Assembly (NCBI GenBank): GCA_002683355.1
Contig: NYTF01000053.1
Location: 11,034 to 16,635 of the forward strand
Reading direction: 5' to 3'
Origin: Paracoccaceae bacterium
Lineage (GTDB): Bacteria; Pseudomonadota; Alphaproteobacteria; Rhodobacterales; Rhodobacteraceae
DNA length: 5,602 nt
Shown: piece by piece, positions 1 through 5,602 of the stretch
Layout: the number at the start of each line of letters is the position of its first letter
Position numbering within the stretch: position 1 is the first letter of the stretch
Translations under genes and position numbers: made by a program
The notes under the pieces: generated by a model
What the model was told of the DNA's origin: nothing
Seen by the model: the letters and a program-made list of their open reading frames with translations, nothing else
The model's database searches: none

Positions 1-2
1 TT

Positions 3-1157
3 TCACCTTTTTTCTTTTTTTCAGGTGGTATGTTTGTGGTACCAGATGGCCCATTAAACGCTGCAATTGCGATGACAATGTTTTTGTTTATAAGATCCCA
101 AACATTAAAATCAGGATACGTCTTTCAAATGATTTTGATTGGCATCTGGGTGGCAATATCATTTTTATCTAAATACCATGCAATCTTATTACCATTTTCG
201 TTGCTCTTTTATTTTTTGATATCAAGTGAGCGCAGATATTGGTTCTTTCATTCAAAAATTTGGATTATTGCATTGATTGGTGTTCTTGGACTTTTACCGA
301 CATTAATTTGGAATTATCAACAGGGATGGCCTTCTTTTATATTTCATGGTGGCCGCACTAATTTTGAGTTAAGTCCTATTAGTTTCATTATAATGGGTCT
401 TGGCCAATTGATCTATCTGCTCCCCTTAACATTATTTTTAGCTATCTGGGCCTTTTTCGCAATTAAACGTAACAAACTTAATAATCTCTTAATTTATCCA
501 GCATCGTTTATCATCCTTAGTTTCAATCTTTTATATGTTTTAGGTGCTGAAGGTTTTCCACACTGGACAATGCCTGGGTGGATGCTGTCACTGCCTTTAA
601 TTGGCATCTTGTTAACCCAAAAGAGTGATCAGTTCAGAAATAATGTTAAAAAACTTCTGTTTTGCTGTGTTATACCAGTGTGGTTGTTAATAGGCATTGC
701 AGTAATCCACATTAATACAGGATGGCTGACTGCGCATCTAAAGACCGCGCCGCGCTGGGATGTGACTTTGCAGTTTATGGATTGGAATAAATTTCCTGAA
801 AAATTCGATCAAATCTGTTGTGATGACAATATAAAAACCATTGGGTTTTTGAACTGGGTAGATGCTGGGTTGATTGGAGCTACTCTAAAAGGAAGATATC
901 CGATTAGGGTGGTTGGCAAAAAACCCCATCATTTTATTTTCATGGATAATAGTTCCGAACCAGTTATGGGTTATCTTTTGGTCCCCGCTTTAATGCATGA
1001 AATGGATAAAACTATCGAACATGTGCTTGGCCAGTCAAGACTACTTGATCCAAACGTAAAGTTTATACAGTCTATTGATGTGAAAAGGGGTAGTTTTGAT
1101 TATGCAACGGTGCTGGTTTTTAAAATGCTACTGCCAAAACCTCAAATAGGTGGTTAG
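3..1157 (+). CDS. GT39/PMT-like membrane glycosyltransferase, C-terminal part
   Basis: This is a partial gene. The reading frame stays open to the window's left edge, and its first visible residues (SPFFFFSGGMFVVPDGPL) look like the interior of a glycosyltransferase family 39 (PMT_2/ArnT-like) protein around the family's 'xPD.PL' loop, so the ATG at 30 is probably internal. The 384 visible residues hold about six or seven hydrophobic segments in the first 240. A conserved-looking IWNYQQGWPSFIFH stretch and a PHWTMPGWM stretch are both typical of the family. A more polar domain of roughly 140 residues follows at the C-terminus. Such enzymes move a sugar from a polyprenyl-phosphate carrier to lipid or glycan at the membrane; the donor and acceptor here are unknown. 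The N-terminal loop with the usual catalytic acidic residues lies outside the window. The gene ends about 110 bases before secE and is probably functionally unrelated to it. Family assignment is fairly secure, substrate is not. Confidence 0.82.
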   Translation, partial: SPFFFFSGGMFVVPDGPLNAAIAMTMFLFIRSQTLKSGYVFQMILIGIWVAISFLSKYHAILLPFSLLFYFLISSERRYWFFHSKIWIIALIGVLGLLPTLIWNYQQGWPSFIFHGGRTNFELSPISFIIMGLGQLIYLLPLTLFLAIWAFFAIKRNKLNNLLIYPASFIILSFNLLYVLGAEGFPHWTMPGWMLSLPLIGILLTQKSDQFRNNVKKLLFCCVIPVWLLIGIAVIHINTGWLTAHLKTAPRWDVTLQFMDWNKFPEKFDQICCDDNIKTIGFLNWVDAGLIGATLKGRYPIRVVGKKPHHFIFMDNSSEPVMGYLLVPALMHEMDKTIEHVLGQSRLLDPNVKFIQSIDVKRGSFDYATVLVFKMLLPKPQIGG

Positions 1158-1187
1158 ACAGGAGATATTAACAGAGAAAAAATTAGA

Positions 1188-1215
1188 TTGTCACATCTCT
1201 TGCAATAATTGTTAT
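1188..1215 (+). promoter_or_regulatory. Weak candidate sigma-70 promoter ahead of secE
   Basis: TTGTCA (1188-1193) is followed after 16 bases by TGTTAT (1210-1215). The -35 box is good, but the -10 box lacks the important A at position 2. The place is sensible, between the glycosyltransferase stop and secE, but in an AT-rich spacer this could arise by chance. No terminator for the upstream gene is visible here, so read-through into secE is equally possible. Confidence 0.25.
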
Positions 1216-1266
1216 GAGATCGTATGTGCAGTAGTCGAAGAGTATTAGATTAGGATAAAATTTGTG

Positions 1267-1452
1267 ATGACAAACCCATTTCAGTTTATTCAACAAGTAA
1301 GAGCGGAGATTTCAAAAGTCGTTTGGCCGACAAGGAGAGAAACTCTGTTAACCACGGTAATGGTGTTTATAATGGCGGCGCTGACAGCCACATTTTTTTC
1401 GTTGATCGATATGGTAATTCGATTTTGCCTTTCTTTGGTGATTGGCGCATAA
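1267..1452 (+). CDS. secE: Preprotein translocase subunit SecE
   Basis: SecE is the small clamp subunit that holds the two halves of SecY together in the inner-membrane SecYEG channel. The 61-residue product has the short single-spanning form found in many bacteria. It shows an amphipathic cytoplasmic helix (about residues 9-26) carrying the family signature EISKVVWPTRRET at 14-26, then one membrane segment at about 29-52. The ATG at 1267 is preferred because it gives the expected N-terminus MTNPFQFIQQV. An adjacent in-frame GTG at 1264 would add one Met, and the AGGA at 1252-1255 could serve either. An in-frame TAG at 1246-1248 rules out a longer protein. Its position directly before nusG is the usual one. 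A terminator-like hairpin follows. Confidence 0.95.
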   Translation: MTNPFQFIQQVRAEISKVVWPTRRETLLTTVMVFIMAALTATFFSLIDMVIRFCLSLVIGA

Positions 1453-1518
1453 ATTTCGTGTTGAAAGTACTTGATTTATGATCATTTGAAGGTTAGAGGC
1501 ATTGTAAAGAAAGTTCAT

Positions 1519-1555
1519 CGCGTGCAAAGATTCGTGTTGCGCGCGGTTTTTATTT
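1519..1555 (+). terminator. Terminator-like hairpin between secE and nusG
   Basis: CGCGTGCAA (1519-1527) pairs with TTGCGCGCG (1537-1545) as a 9-bp GC-rich stem with one G-U wobble and a 9-base loop. The T-rich tract GTTTTTATTT (1546-1555) follows at once. This is the form of a Rho-independent terminator or attenuator. SecE and nusG are usually co-transcribed, so partial termination or 3'-end stabilisation is more likely than a full stop. No convincing promoter was found between here and nusG. Confidence 0.65.
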
Positions 1556-1594
1556 GTGAAAACAGCACATTAAGTGTTTGAAATTATTTGTAAG

Positions 1595-1609
1595 TTCGTC
1601 TTAGACGAA
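1595..1609. repeat. Perfect 15-base palindrome just upstream of nusG
   Basis: TTCGTCT-T-AGACGAA is a perfect inverted repeat with 7-base arms around one central base. As RNA it would form a 6-bp stem with a 3-base loop, ending immediately before the A-rich Shine-Dalgarno region of nusG (AAGG at 1614-1617). It could be a protein-binding site or a small hairpin setting ribosome access. No T-tract follows on either strand, so it is not a terminator. Confidence 0.5.
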
Positions 1610-1628
1610 AAAAAAGGTTGTGTTGATA

Positions 1629-2156
1629 ATGGCTAAACGGTGGTACTCAATCAGCGTTCTTTCGAACTACGAAAAAAAGATTGCGGAACAAATCCTTCAC
1701 GCGGTTGAGCAAGAGGGCTTATCCAACGAAATAGAGGAAGTTTTGGTGCCAACTGAGGAAGTTTTGGAAGTAAGGCGCGGGAAAAAAGTAACATCAGAGA
1801 GGCGTTTTATGCCTGGTTACGTTTTGGTAAAAATGGAAATGACTGATAAAGGCTATCATACCATAAATTCTATTAACAGGGTTACTGGTTTTCTGGGGCA
1901 GCAGGGTAAGCCTTCACCGATGCGCGATGCTGAAGTGAACACTATACTAAACAGAGTTGAGGAGGGAGCAGAAGCTCCACGGTCTCTCATAACATTTGAA
2001 GTTGGTGAGCAGGTAAATGTTACCGATGGTCCATTTGATGGGTTTTCTGGAATGGTTGAAGATGTTGATGACGACAATCAACGTTTAAAAGTTACAGTGT
2101 CAATTTTTGGTAGAGCGACACCAGTCGAATTAGAATACACACAGGTTTCAAAATAG
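1629..2156 (+). CDS. nusG: Transcription elongation/termination factor NusG
   Basis: NusG binds RNA polymerase through its NGN domain. Through its KOW domain it contacts either Rho or ribosomal protein S10, coupling transcription to termination or translation. The 175-residue product is full length and matches the family throughout. The NGN domain (about 1-105) starts MAKRWYSISVLSNYEKK and carries the FMPGYVLV core at 60-67. A linker follows, then the KOW domain (about 123-175) with FEVGEQVNVTDGPF and the SIFGRATPVEL loop (158-168) that contacts S10 in E. coli. The ATG at 1629 is chosen because it gives the standard MAKRWY start, with AAGG 11 bases upstream. In-frame GTG (1620) and TTG (1623) codons lie too close to that Shine-Dalgarno and would add three atypical residues. 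Confidence 0.97.
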   Translation: MAKRWYSISVLSNYEKKIAEQILHAVEQEGLSNEIEEVLVPTEEVLEVRRGKKVTSERRFMPGYVLVKMEMTDKGYHTINSINRVTGFLGQQGKPSPMRDAEVNTILNRVEEGAEAPRSLITFEVGEQVNVTDGPFDGFSGMVEDVDDDNQRLKVTVSIFGRATPVELEYTQVSK

Positions 2157-2172
2157 GATTTGTGTGATGTCT

Positions 2173-2210
2173 GTGGAAGGTTAAAGCACGCGTGTTTTTA
2201 ACCGTACCAC
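2173..2210 (+). promoter_or_regulatory. rplK leader stem, candidate L1 autoregulatory site
   Basis: GTGG (2173-2176) pairs with CCAC (2207-2210), and GGTTAAA (2179-2185) pairs with TTTAACC (2197-2203). Between the two helices is an asymmetric internal loop, AA opposite GTA. The GUGGxAG / GUACCAC arrangement mirrors the L1-binding region of 23S rRNA (GGUGGGAG / AUACCACC), and a mimic of that region lies in the L11 mRNA leader of other bacteria. Known biology: free L1 represses translation of rplK-rplA by binding such a site. The structure is seen; the binding is inferred from position and motif. Confidence 0.65.
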
Positions 2211-2291
2211 GCAATAACAAGCCAAGGGACGCGCCCAAGGCTAATTGGTTCGGACCAAAGCAAGTCTGAACGATAAGAAAGAGAGGCCTTT

Positions 2292-2720
2292 ATGGCAAAA
2301 AAAATAGCTGGCACAATGAAGCTGCAGGTTCCTGCAGGCCAAGCCAACCCATCTCCTCCAGTGGGTCCCGCTTTGGGACAAAGGGGTATAAATATTATGG
2401 AGTTTTGCAAGGCATTCAATGCTAAGACGCAAGACTTAGAGCCAGGAGCGCCATGTCCAACGATCATTACATATTATGTGGATAAATCTTTTGATATGGA
2501 CATCAAAACATCACCTGCATCTTACTTTCTGCGAAAAGCGTCTAAGTTGAAGTCTGGCGCTAATTTACCAGGTAGAGAAACTGTTGGTTCGGTTACTACC
2601 GCTCAGGTAAAGGAAATAGCTGAAGCAAAGATGAAAGATTTAAATGCAAACGATATCGAAGCGGCAATGCAAATAATTTTGGGTTCTGCACGGTCAATGG
2701 GCATTGAGGTGAAAGGTTAG
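2292..2720 (+). CDS. rplK: 50S ribosomal protein L11
   Basis: L11 sits at the base of the ribosomal stalk, binds the GTPase-associated region of 23S rRNA, and takes part in factor-dependent GTP hydrolysis and stringent-response signalling. The product has the family length, 142 residues. Its N-terminal domain has the proline-rich helix [20 protein letters not shown] (19-38), where thiostrepton-type antibiotics bind together with rRNA. The C-terminal rRNA-binding domain has [18 protein letters not shown] and ends in [10 protein letters not shown]. The ATG start has GAGAGG at 2281-2286, five bases upstream. It is the first gene of the L11-L1 unit, and its leader holds the candidate L1 site. Confidence 0.98.
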   Translation: MAKKIAGTMKLQVPAGQANPSPPVGPALGQRGINIMEFCKAFNAKTQDLEPGAPCPTIITYYVDKSFDMDIKTSPASYFLRKASKLKSGANLPGRETVGSVTTAQVKEIAEAKMKDLNANDIEAAMQIILGSARSMGIEVKG

Positions 2721-2723
2721 GTA

Positions 2724-3422
2724 ATGGCAAAATTAGGTAAAAGAACTAATGCAGCTCGAGCAAACTTCGCCGGCAAATCTAATTTGTCTGTGGAAGAGGC
2801 TGTCACGTTAATAAAGAAAAATGCTAAAGCAAAATTTGATGAAACGGTAGATATTTCAATAAATCTAGGGGTGGATCCTCGACATGCCGACCAAATGGTC
2901 CGTGGAACCGTCAGTCTGCCAAATGGAACTGGAAAAACGGTAAGGGTTGGGGTTTTTGCACGTGGGGCAAAGGCTGACGAGGCAACAGCTGCAGGAGCTG
3001 ATGTTGTTGGAGCAGAGGATTTAATGGAGACTGTGCAGTCAGGAAAGATTGAGTTTGATAGATGTATAGCGACCCCTGATATGATGCCGATCGTTGGACG
3101 ACTTGGTAAAGTTTTGGGCCCAAGGAATTTAATGCCGAATCCTAAGGTTGGAACTGTCACGATGGACATCGAAGCGGCAGTTAAGAATGCTAAGGGTGGA
3201 GAGGTCCAGTTTAGAGTTGAAAAGGCTGGCGTTGTTCATGCTGGGGTAGGGAAGGCGTCATTTGGAGAGAAAGAGCTAGTACAAAATATTCAGGCGTTTA
3301 TTGATGCGGTTTCAAAAGCGAAGCCATCTGGCACCAAAGGTGCTTACATGAAAAAAATTGCTGTTTCGTCCACAATGGGACCTGGCGTTTCGTTGGATTT
3401 GGGTGCAGCAAACTCGAAATAA
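2724..3422 (+). CDS. rplA: 50S ribosomal protein L1
   Basis: L1 forms the mobile L1 stalk that helps move tRNA out of the E site, and it is also the translational repressor of its own operon. The 232-residue product is full length. Domain I is built from the two ends of the chain, domain II from roughly residues 67-160. The hallmark block [18 protein letters not shown] starts at residue 117 and continues [12 protein letters not shown] to 146. The gene starts three bases after the rplK stop. Its Shine-Dalgarno (AAAGG, 2712-2716) lies inside the last rplK codons, which favours translational coupling, as expected if a single L1 site controls both genes. Confidence 0.98.
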   Translation: MAKLGKRTNAARANFAGKSNLSVEEAVTLIKKNAKAKFDETVDISINLGVDPRHADQMVRGTVSLPNGTGKTVRVGVFARGAKADEATAAGADVVGAEDLMETVQSGKIEFDRCIATPDMMPIVGRLGKVLGPRNLMPNPKVGTVTMDIEAAVKNAKGGEVQFRVEKAGVVHAGVGKASFGEKELVQNIQAFIDAVSKAKPSGTKGAYMKKIAVSSTMGPGVSLDLGAANSK

Positions 3423-3423
3423 A

Positions 3424-3450
3424 GGTTGGTCCGTTTTACGGACTTTAACC
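3424..3450 (+). other. Hairpin immediately after rplA
   Basis: GTCCGT (3429-3434) and ACGGAC (3438-3443) form a perfect 6-bp stem with a 3-base loop. GGTT (3424-3427) and AACC (3447-3450) can extend it below a small internal loop. It starts two bases after the rplA stop. Only three T follow the inner stem, so it is a poor intrinsic terminator. RNA 3'-end protection or a processing role is possible. Confidence 0.4.
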
Positions 3451-3500
3451 AAATGAATGAGGGGGCAGACGTTCTGACCTTTCTAGGTGAGAGAAATCTT

Positions 3501-3600
3501 ACTGTCGTCCGAGACGGAGGGTATGAATAACCATATAAATCCTTCCTGAGATGAGTAACGTAATTATTTGGCCTTTTGGGCGATTTTAGACGGGACTCTT
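3501..3600 (+). promoter_or_regulatory. L10 leader, candidate autoregulatory RNA of rplJL
   Basis: The gap before rplJ contains GTCCGAGACGG (3507-3517) and AGACGGGAC (3588-3596). From memory, both are typical sequence elements of the L10 leader in alphaproteobacteria. GTCC (3507-3510) can pair with GGAC (3593-3596) as the closing helix. Inside it, GGAGGG (3516-3521) pairs with CCTTCC (3541-3546), and GCC/GGC (3571-3581) forms a small second arm. Known biology: L10, alone or with L12, binds this leader to repress rplJ-rplL translation. The structure is inferred by eye; a covariance-model match would settle it. Confidence 0.6.
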
Positions 3601-3615
3601 TAAATTGGACCCATC

Positions 3616-3637
3616 GCTGGTTGTGAAGGCAACCAGC
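3616..3637 (+). other. Perfect 8-bp hairpin in the rplJ leader
   Basis: GCTGGTTG (3616-3623) pairs perfectly with CAACCAGC (3630-3637) around a 6-base loop, TGAAGG. It lies between the L10-leader core and rplJ and has no T-tract. It is likely part of the folded 5' leader that sets rplJ translation. Its exact role cannot be read from sequence. Confidence 0.5.
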
Positions 3638-3648
3638 TAATTTGAGCC

Positions 3649-3666
3649 GGGAGGTTAAACCCTCCC
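3649..3666 (+). other. Hairpin hiding a Shine-Dalgarno-like GGGAGG before rplJ
   Basis: GGGAGG (3649-3654) pairs with CCTCCC (3661-3666) over a 6-base loop. The left arm is a near-perfect Shine-Dalgarno sequence but lies about 30 bases before the rplJ start. The functional one is most likely GGAG at 3674-3677, seven bases before the GTG. The hairpin ends eight bases before that site, close enough to influence ribosome access. Confidence 0.5.
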
Positions 3667-3684
3667 ATAATTTGGAGAAAAACT

Positions 3685-4200
3685 GTGGATAGAGCAAAAA
3701 AAGAAAGTGTTGTCGAAGATCTTGGCAATATTTTTATGAGCTCTGGTGTCGTTGTGGTTGCACACTACGAAGGGCTTACAGTTGCAGAGATGCAAGACTA
3801 TCGCCGGCGTGTAGGCGCGGTTGGTGGAACTGTACGTGTTGCCAAAAATAGGCTCGCTAAAATTGCGTTAAAAGGAAAACCTTGCGAAAGTATTGCAAGC
3901 CTTTTGAATGGAATGACTATTCTCACCTATTCTGAGGATCCAGTGGCGGCAGCAAAAGCGGCCAATGACTTTTCTAAAGAAAATACTAAGCTCACGATAC
4001 TTGGTGGAGCAATGGGTGAAATGGTTCTAGACGTTGCCGGCGTAAAGGCCGTAGCAGCTCTACCATCGAGGGAAGAATTAATTTCTTCAATCGTGGGTTG
4101 TATAGGCGCACCAGCTGCAAACTTAGCTGGAGTTCTTACTTCACCAGGAAGCAATATAGCGAGTATTTTATCTTCGATCGAGGAGAATGCGGCAGCGTAA
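3685..4200 (+). CDS. rplJ: 50S ribosomal protein L10
   Basis: L10 anchors the L7/L12 dimers to the 50S subunit through contact with 23S rRNA and L11, and represses its own operon. The 171-residue product is of normal family length. The N-terminal rRNA-binding part begins [17 protein letters not shown] and includes [17 protein letters not shown] (27-43) and [13 protein letters not shown] (50-62). The ALPSREEL block lies at 125-132, and a C-terminal helical tail that binds L12 dimers runs to an Ala-rich end. The start is GTG, supported by GGAG (3674-3677) at seven bases and by the expected N-terminus. A weak start codon fits a leader under translational control. Confidence 0.97.
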   Translation: MDRAKKESVVEDLGNIFMSSGVVVVAHYEGLTVAEMQDYRRRVGAVGGTVRVAKNRLAKIALKGKPCESIASLLNGMTILTYSEDPVAAAKAANDFSKENTKLTILGGAMGEMVLDVAGVKAVAALPSREELISSIVGCIGAPAANLAGVLTSPGSNIASILSSIEENAAA

Positions 4201-4269
4201 GGCAATTGTAGGAACTTGGTGTAATTTTAGACATCGGAACAGAAATTAAAAAAGAAATGGAAAAAGCAA

Positions 4270-4650
4270 ATGGCTGATCTAAAAAAACTAGCTGAAGAGA
4301 TTGTGGGATTAACACTTCTCGAAGCTCAAGAACTAAAAACAATACTTAAAGACGAATACGGCATTGAGCCTGCTGCTGGTGGCGCGGTAATGATGGCGAG
4401 TGCTGATAGTGGAGATGCTGCTTCTAGTGGCGACGATCAAACAGAATTTGACGTAATCTTGAAAGCTGCAGGTGGTAACAAAATTGCTGTTATCAAAGAG
4501 GTTCGAGCAATTACTGGGTTGGGTCTGAAAGAGGCCAAGGACATGGTAGACGCTGGAGGCAAGGCGATTAAAGAAGCTGTCAGCAAGGAAGAGGCGGAGG
4601 AAGTTAAGGGTAAACTAGAAGCTGCCGGTGCTGAAGTAGAAGTCAAGTAG
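4270..4650 (+). CDS. rplL: 50S ribosomal protein L7/L12
   Basis: L7/L12 is the multicopy stalk protein that recruits and activates the GTPases EF-Tu, EF-G, IF2 and RF3. The 126-residue product has the normal three-part form. The N-terminal dimerisation helices (about 1-34) bind L10. A flexible hinge (about 35-56) follows, rich in Ala, Gly, Ser and Asp. The C-terminal factor-binding domain starts at [20 protein letters not shown] and contains the [13 protein letters not shown] helix. The hinge is less purely Ala-rich than in many relatives and contains MM and several Asp. The start is ATG with a modest GGAA (4259-4262) seven bases upstream. It follows rplJ after 69 bases in which I see no strong hairpin, consistent with co-transcription. 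Confidence 0.98.
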   Translation: MADLKKLAEEIVGLTLLEAQELKTILKDEYGIEPAAGGAVMMASADSGDAASSGDDQTEFDVILKAAGGNKIAVIKEVRAITGLGLKEAKDMVDAGGKAIKEAVSKEEAEEVKGKLEAAGAEVEVK

Positions 4651-4661
4651 ATAAAATATTT

Positions 4662-4703
4662 GCGATTGAGCCATTTGATTTTGGCTCAATCGCGCTTGTT
4701 TTT
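4662..4703 (+). terminator. Strong intrinsic terminator/attenuator after rplL
   Basis: GCGATTGAGCC (4662-4672) pairs perfectly with GGCTCAATCGC (4683-4693) over a 10-base loop. It is followed by GC and then TTGTTTTT (4696-4703). The hairpin starts 12 bases after the rplL stop. In E. coli a partial terminator in the same place lets only some transcripts continue into rpoB, lowering beta-subunit output relative to L7/L12. The same role is inferred here, because no clear new promoter for rpoB was found. Confidence 0.8.
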
Positions 4704-4742
4704 CATAGACATCCGTTTAATCAGATGTCTATGAAAAACAGG
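4695..4742 (+). repeat. Long perfect inverted repeat before rpoB, candidate RNase III site
   Basis: Bases 4697-4713 pair with 4724-4740 as 17 uninterrupted Watson-Crick pairs, extended by one U-G and one C-G pair to 4695/4742, with a 10-base loop (CGTTTAATCA). The left arm contains the T-tract of the preceding terminator. A duplex of this length in the rplL-rpoB gap resembles the E. coli RNase III processing site at the same locus in position and function, not in sequence. In read-through RNA the two stems would stack almost end to end, one base apart. Confidence 0.75.
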
Positions 4743-4808
4743 GAACTTCGAGAGTTTATCACTGGGAAGATAGGCAAGAATAGAACAACACTGTTTGAGT
4801 GAGCTTTA

Positions 4809-4832
4809 GCAATTCCGTGCCCACCGGATTGC
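4809..4832 (+). other. Hairpin in the rpoB 5' region
   Basis: GCAAT-T-CCG (4809-4817, T bulged) pairs with CGGATTGC (4825-4832) over a 7-base loop, giving eight base pairs. It ends about 30 bases before the rpoB start and has no T-tract, so it is not a terminator. It may affect rpoB translation or mRNA processing. The rest of 4743-4862 shows no gene. Confidence 0.4.
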
Positions 4833-4862
4833 AAGAGTGCGCAAATAAAAAGTGAGACGAGT

Positions 4863-5602
4863 ATGGCACAAAGTTATTCAGGACAAAAACGAATCCGTAA
4901 ACATTTTGGTAAAATCCGAGAAGTTTTAGAGATGCCCAATCTTATCCAAGTTCAAAAATCTAGCTACGATCTATTTTTAAACTCTGGTGAAGGTGAGGCA
5001 CCCACTGATGGTGAGGGAATTATGGGTGTTTTTCAATCTGTATTTCCAATAAAAGATTTCAATGAAACGTCTGTTTTAGAATTTGTCTCCTACGAATTGG
5101 AACATCCTAAATATGATGTTGAAGAATGTCAGACCCGGGATATGACTTATTCTGCCCCACTCAAAGTGAAATTGCGCTTAATTGTCTTTGATGTGGATGA
5201 AGACACAGGTGCCAGGTCGGTAAAAGATATTAAAGAGCAAGATGTATTTATGGGAGATATGCCATTAATGACGCCTAATGGTACGTTTGTAGTTAATGGA
5301 ACAGAAAGAGTAATCGTATCTCAAATGCATCGTTCTCCAGGTGTGTTCTTTGACCATGATCGCGGCAAGACTCACTCGTCGGGAAAACTTCTTTTTGCAT
5401 GTAGGGTTATACCTTACCGGGGTTCTTGGCTTGATTTTGAGTTTGATGCAAAAGATTTAGTTTTCGCTAGAATTGATCGAAGAAGAAAATTGCCTGTTAC
5501 TACTGTGTTATATAGTTTGGGTTTGGATAGAGAAGGCATTATGGATGCTTACTACGATACTGTGGTATATACTGTTAAAAAGAATAAGGGTTGGGTAACA
5601 AA
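4863..5602 (+). CDS. rpoB: RNA polymerase beta subunit, N-terminal part
   Basis: RpoB is the beta subunit that forms one jaw of RNA polymerase, much of the active-site cleft and the rifampicin pocket. This is a partial gene: 246 complete codons are present and the frame is open at the window end, out of roughly 1,380 usual in alphaproteobacteria. Visible blocks include [37 protein letters not shown], the conserved [15 protein letters not shown] (about 140-154, near the minor N-terminal rifampicin-resistance position), the [19 protein letters not shown] run and [15 protein letters not shown]. The sequence reads like Rhodobacterales RpoB. The ATG at 4863 is fixed by this N-terminus; upstream is only a weak GAGACGAG (4854-4861) rather than a strong Shine-Dalgarno. 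It follows rplL after a 212-base gap filled with hairpins. Confidence 0.97.
   Translation, partial: MAQSYSGQKRIRKHFGKIREVLEMPNLIQVQKSSYDLFLNSGEGEAPTDGEGIMGVFQSVFPIKDFNETSVLEFVSYELEHPKYDVEECQTRDMTYSAPLKVKLRLIVFDVDEDTGARSVKDIKEQDVFMGDMPLMTPNGTFVVNGTERVIVSQMHRSPGVFFDHDRGKTHSSGKLLFACRVIPYRGSWLDFEFDAKDLVFARIDRRRKLPVTTVLYSLGLDREGIMDAYYDTVVYTVKKNKGWVT

Noticed and set aside
1195..1220. ATCTC/GAGAT inverted repeat as a terminator of the glycosyltransferase gene
   Set aside because: The stem is only five base pairs with a 16-base loop and no T-tract follows.
1578..1607. Possible nusG promoter starting at TTGAAA (1578-1583)
   Set aside because: No acceptable -10 box occurs at 16-18 bases; the best candidate, TAGACG, matches only three of six positions.
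1856..2077. Minus-strand open frame inside nusG
   Set aside because: It lies wholly opposite the well-conserved NusG coding region, and its translation is low-complexity and Ser/Pro-rich. It is a shadow frame.
2717..3169. Minus-strand open frame of 150 codons opposite rplA
   Set aside because: It mirrors the L1 coding sequence, has no family-like features, and follows from codon bias of the real gene.
3344..3697. Minus-strand open frame across the rplA-rplJ gap
   Set aside because: It overlaps the ends of two real genes and the structured leader, and its translation resembles no family I know. The L10-leader elements explain the region better.
4257..4277. Six-codon ATG frame (MEKANG) overlapping the rplL start
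   Set aside because: It is too short and in another frame. It arises from the A-rich Shine-Dalgarno region; chance is the simplest reading.
4695..4742. The long inverted repeat as a mobile-element end or MITE
   Set aside because: The arms are separated by only 10 bases, there is no flanking target duplication and no transposase. An RNA stem in an operon gap fits better.

Overview
This window is the start of the classic secE-nusG-rplKAJL-rpoB transcription/translation cluster of a bacterium, read entirely on the + strand. It is preceded by the tail of an unrelated membrane glycosyltransferase gene. The protein sequences look alphaproteobacterial, most like Rhodobacterales: the RpoB N-terminus, the SecE core (VRAEISKVVWPTRRET) and the NusG KOW domain all read that way from memory of those families. 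The DNA is clearly AT-rich, which would suit a low-GC marine lineage of that order. This placement is inference and was not tested by a search.

Layout: (1) 1-1157, the C-terminal part of a GT39/PMT-type polytopic glycosyltransferase, cut by the window start. (2) 1158-1266, a short spacer with a weak candidate promoter and a doubtful Cys-rich mini-ORF. No tRNA-Trp is present in this spacer. (3) secE. (4) A 176-base gap with a hairpin plus T-tract and, just before nusG, a perfect 7-1-7 palindrome. (5) nusG. (6) A 135-base leader holding a GTGG/GTACCAC stem that looks like the L1 autoregulatory site. (7) rplK and rplA, separated by 3 bases. (8) A 262-base leader with several hairpins and the GTCCGAGACGG / AGACGGGAC elements of the L10 leader. 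(9) rplJ (GTG start) and rplL. (10) A 212-base gap with a strong terminator-like hairpin, directly followed by a 17-19 bp stem and a further hairpin. (11) The first 246 codons of rpoB, which runs off the window end.

How the parts work together: SecE is part of the Sec translocon, and NusG links RNA polymerase to Rho or to the ribosome. L11 and L1 are the 50S GTPase-centre base and L1-stalk proteins. L10 and L7/L12 form the stalk that recruits translation factors, and RpoB is the polymerase beta subunit. The long untranslated gaps sit where ribosomal protein feedback (L1 on rplKA, L10 or L10-L12 on rplJL) and the partial uncoupling of rpoB from rplL are expected. All protein-coding genes are ordinary family members. 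No new system is evident. The interest lies in the RNA structures between genes, above all the tandem hairpins before rpoB and the terminator-like and palindromic elements before nusG.
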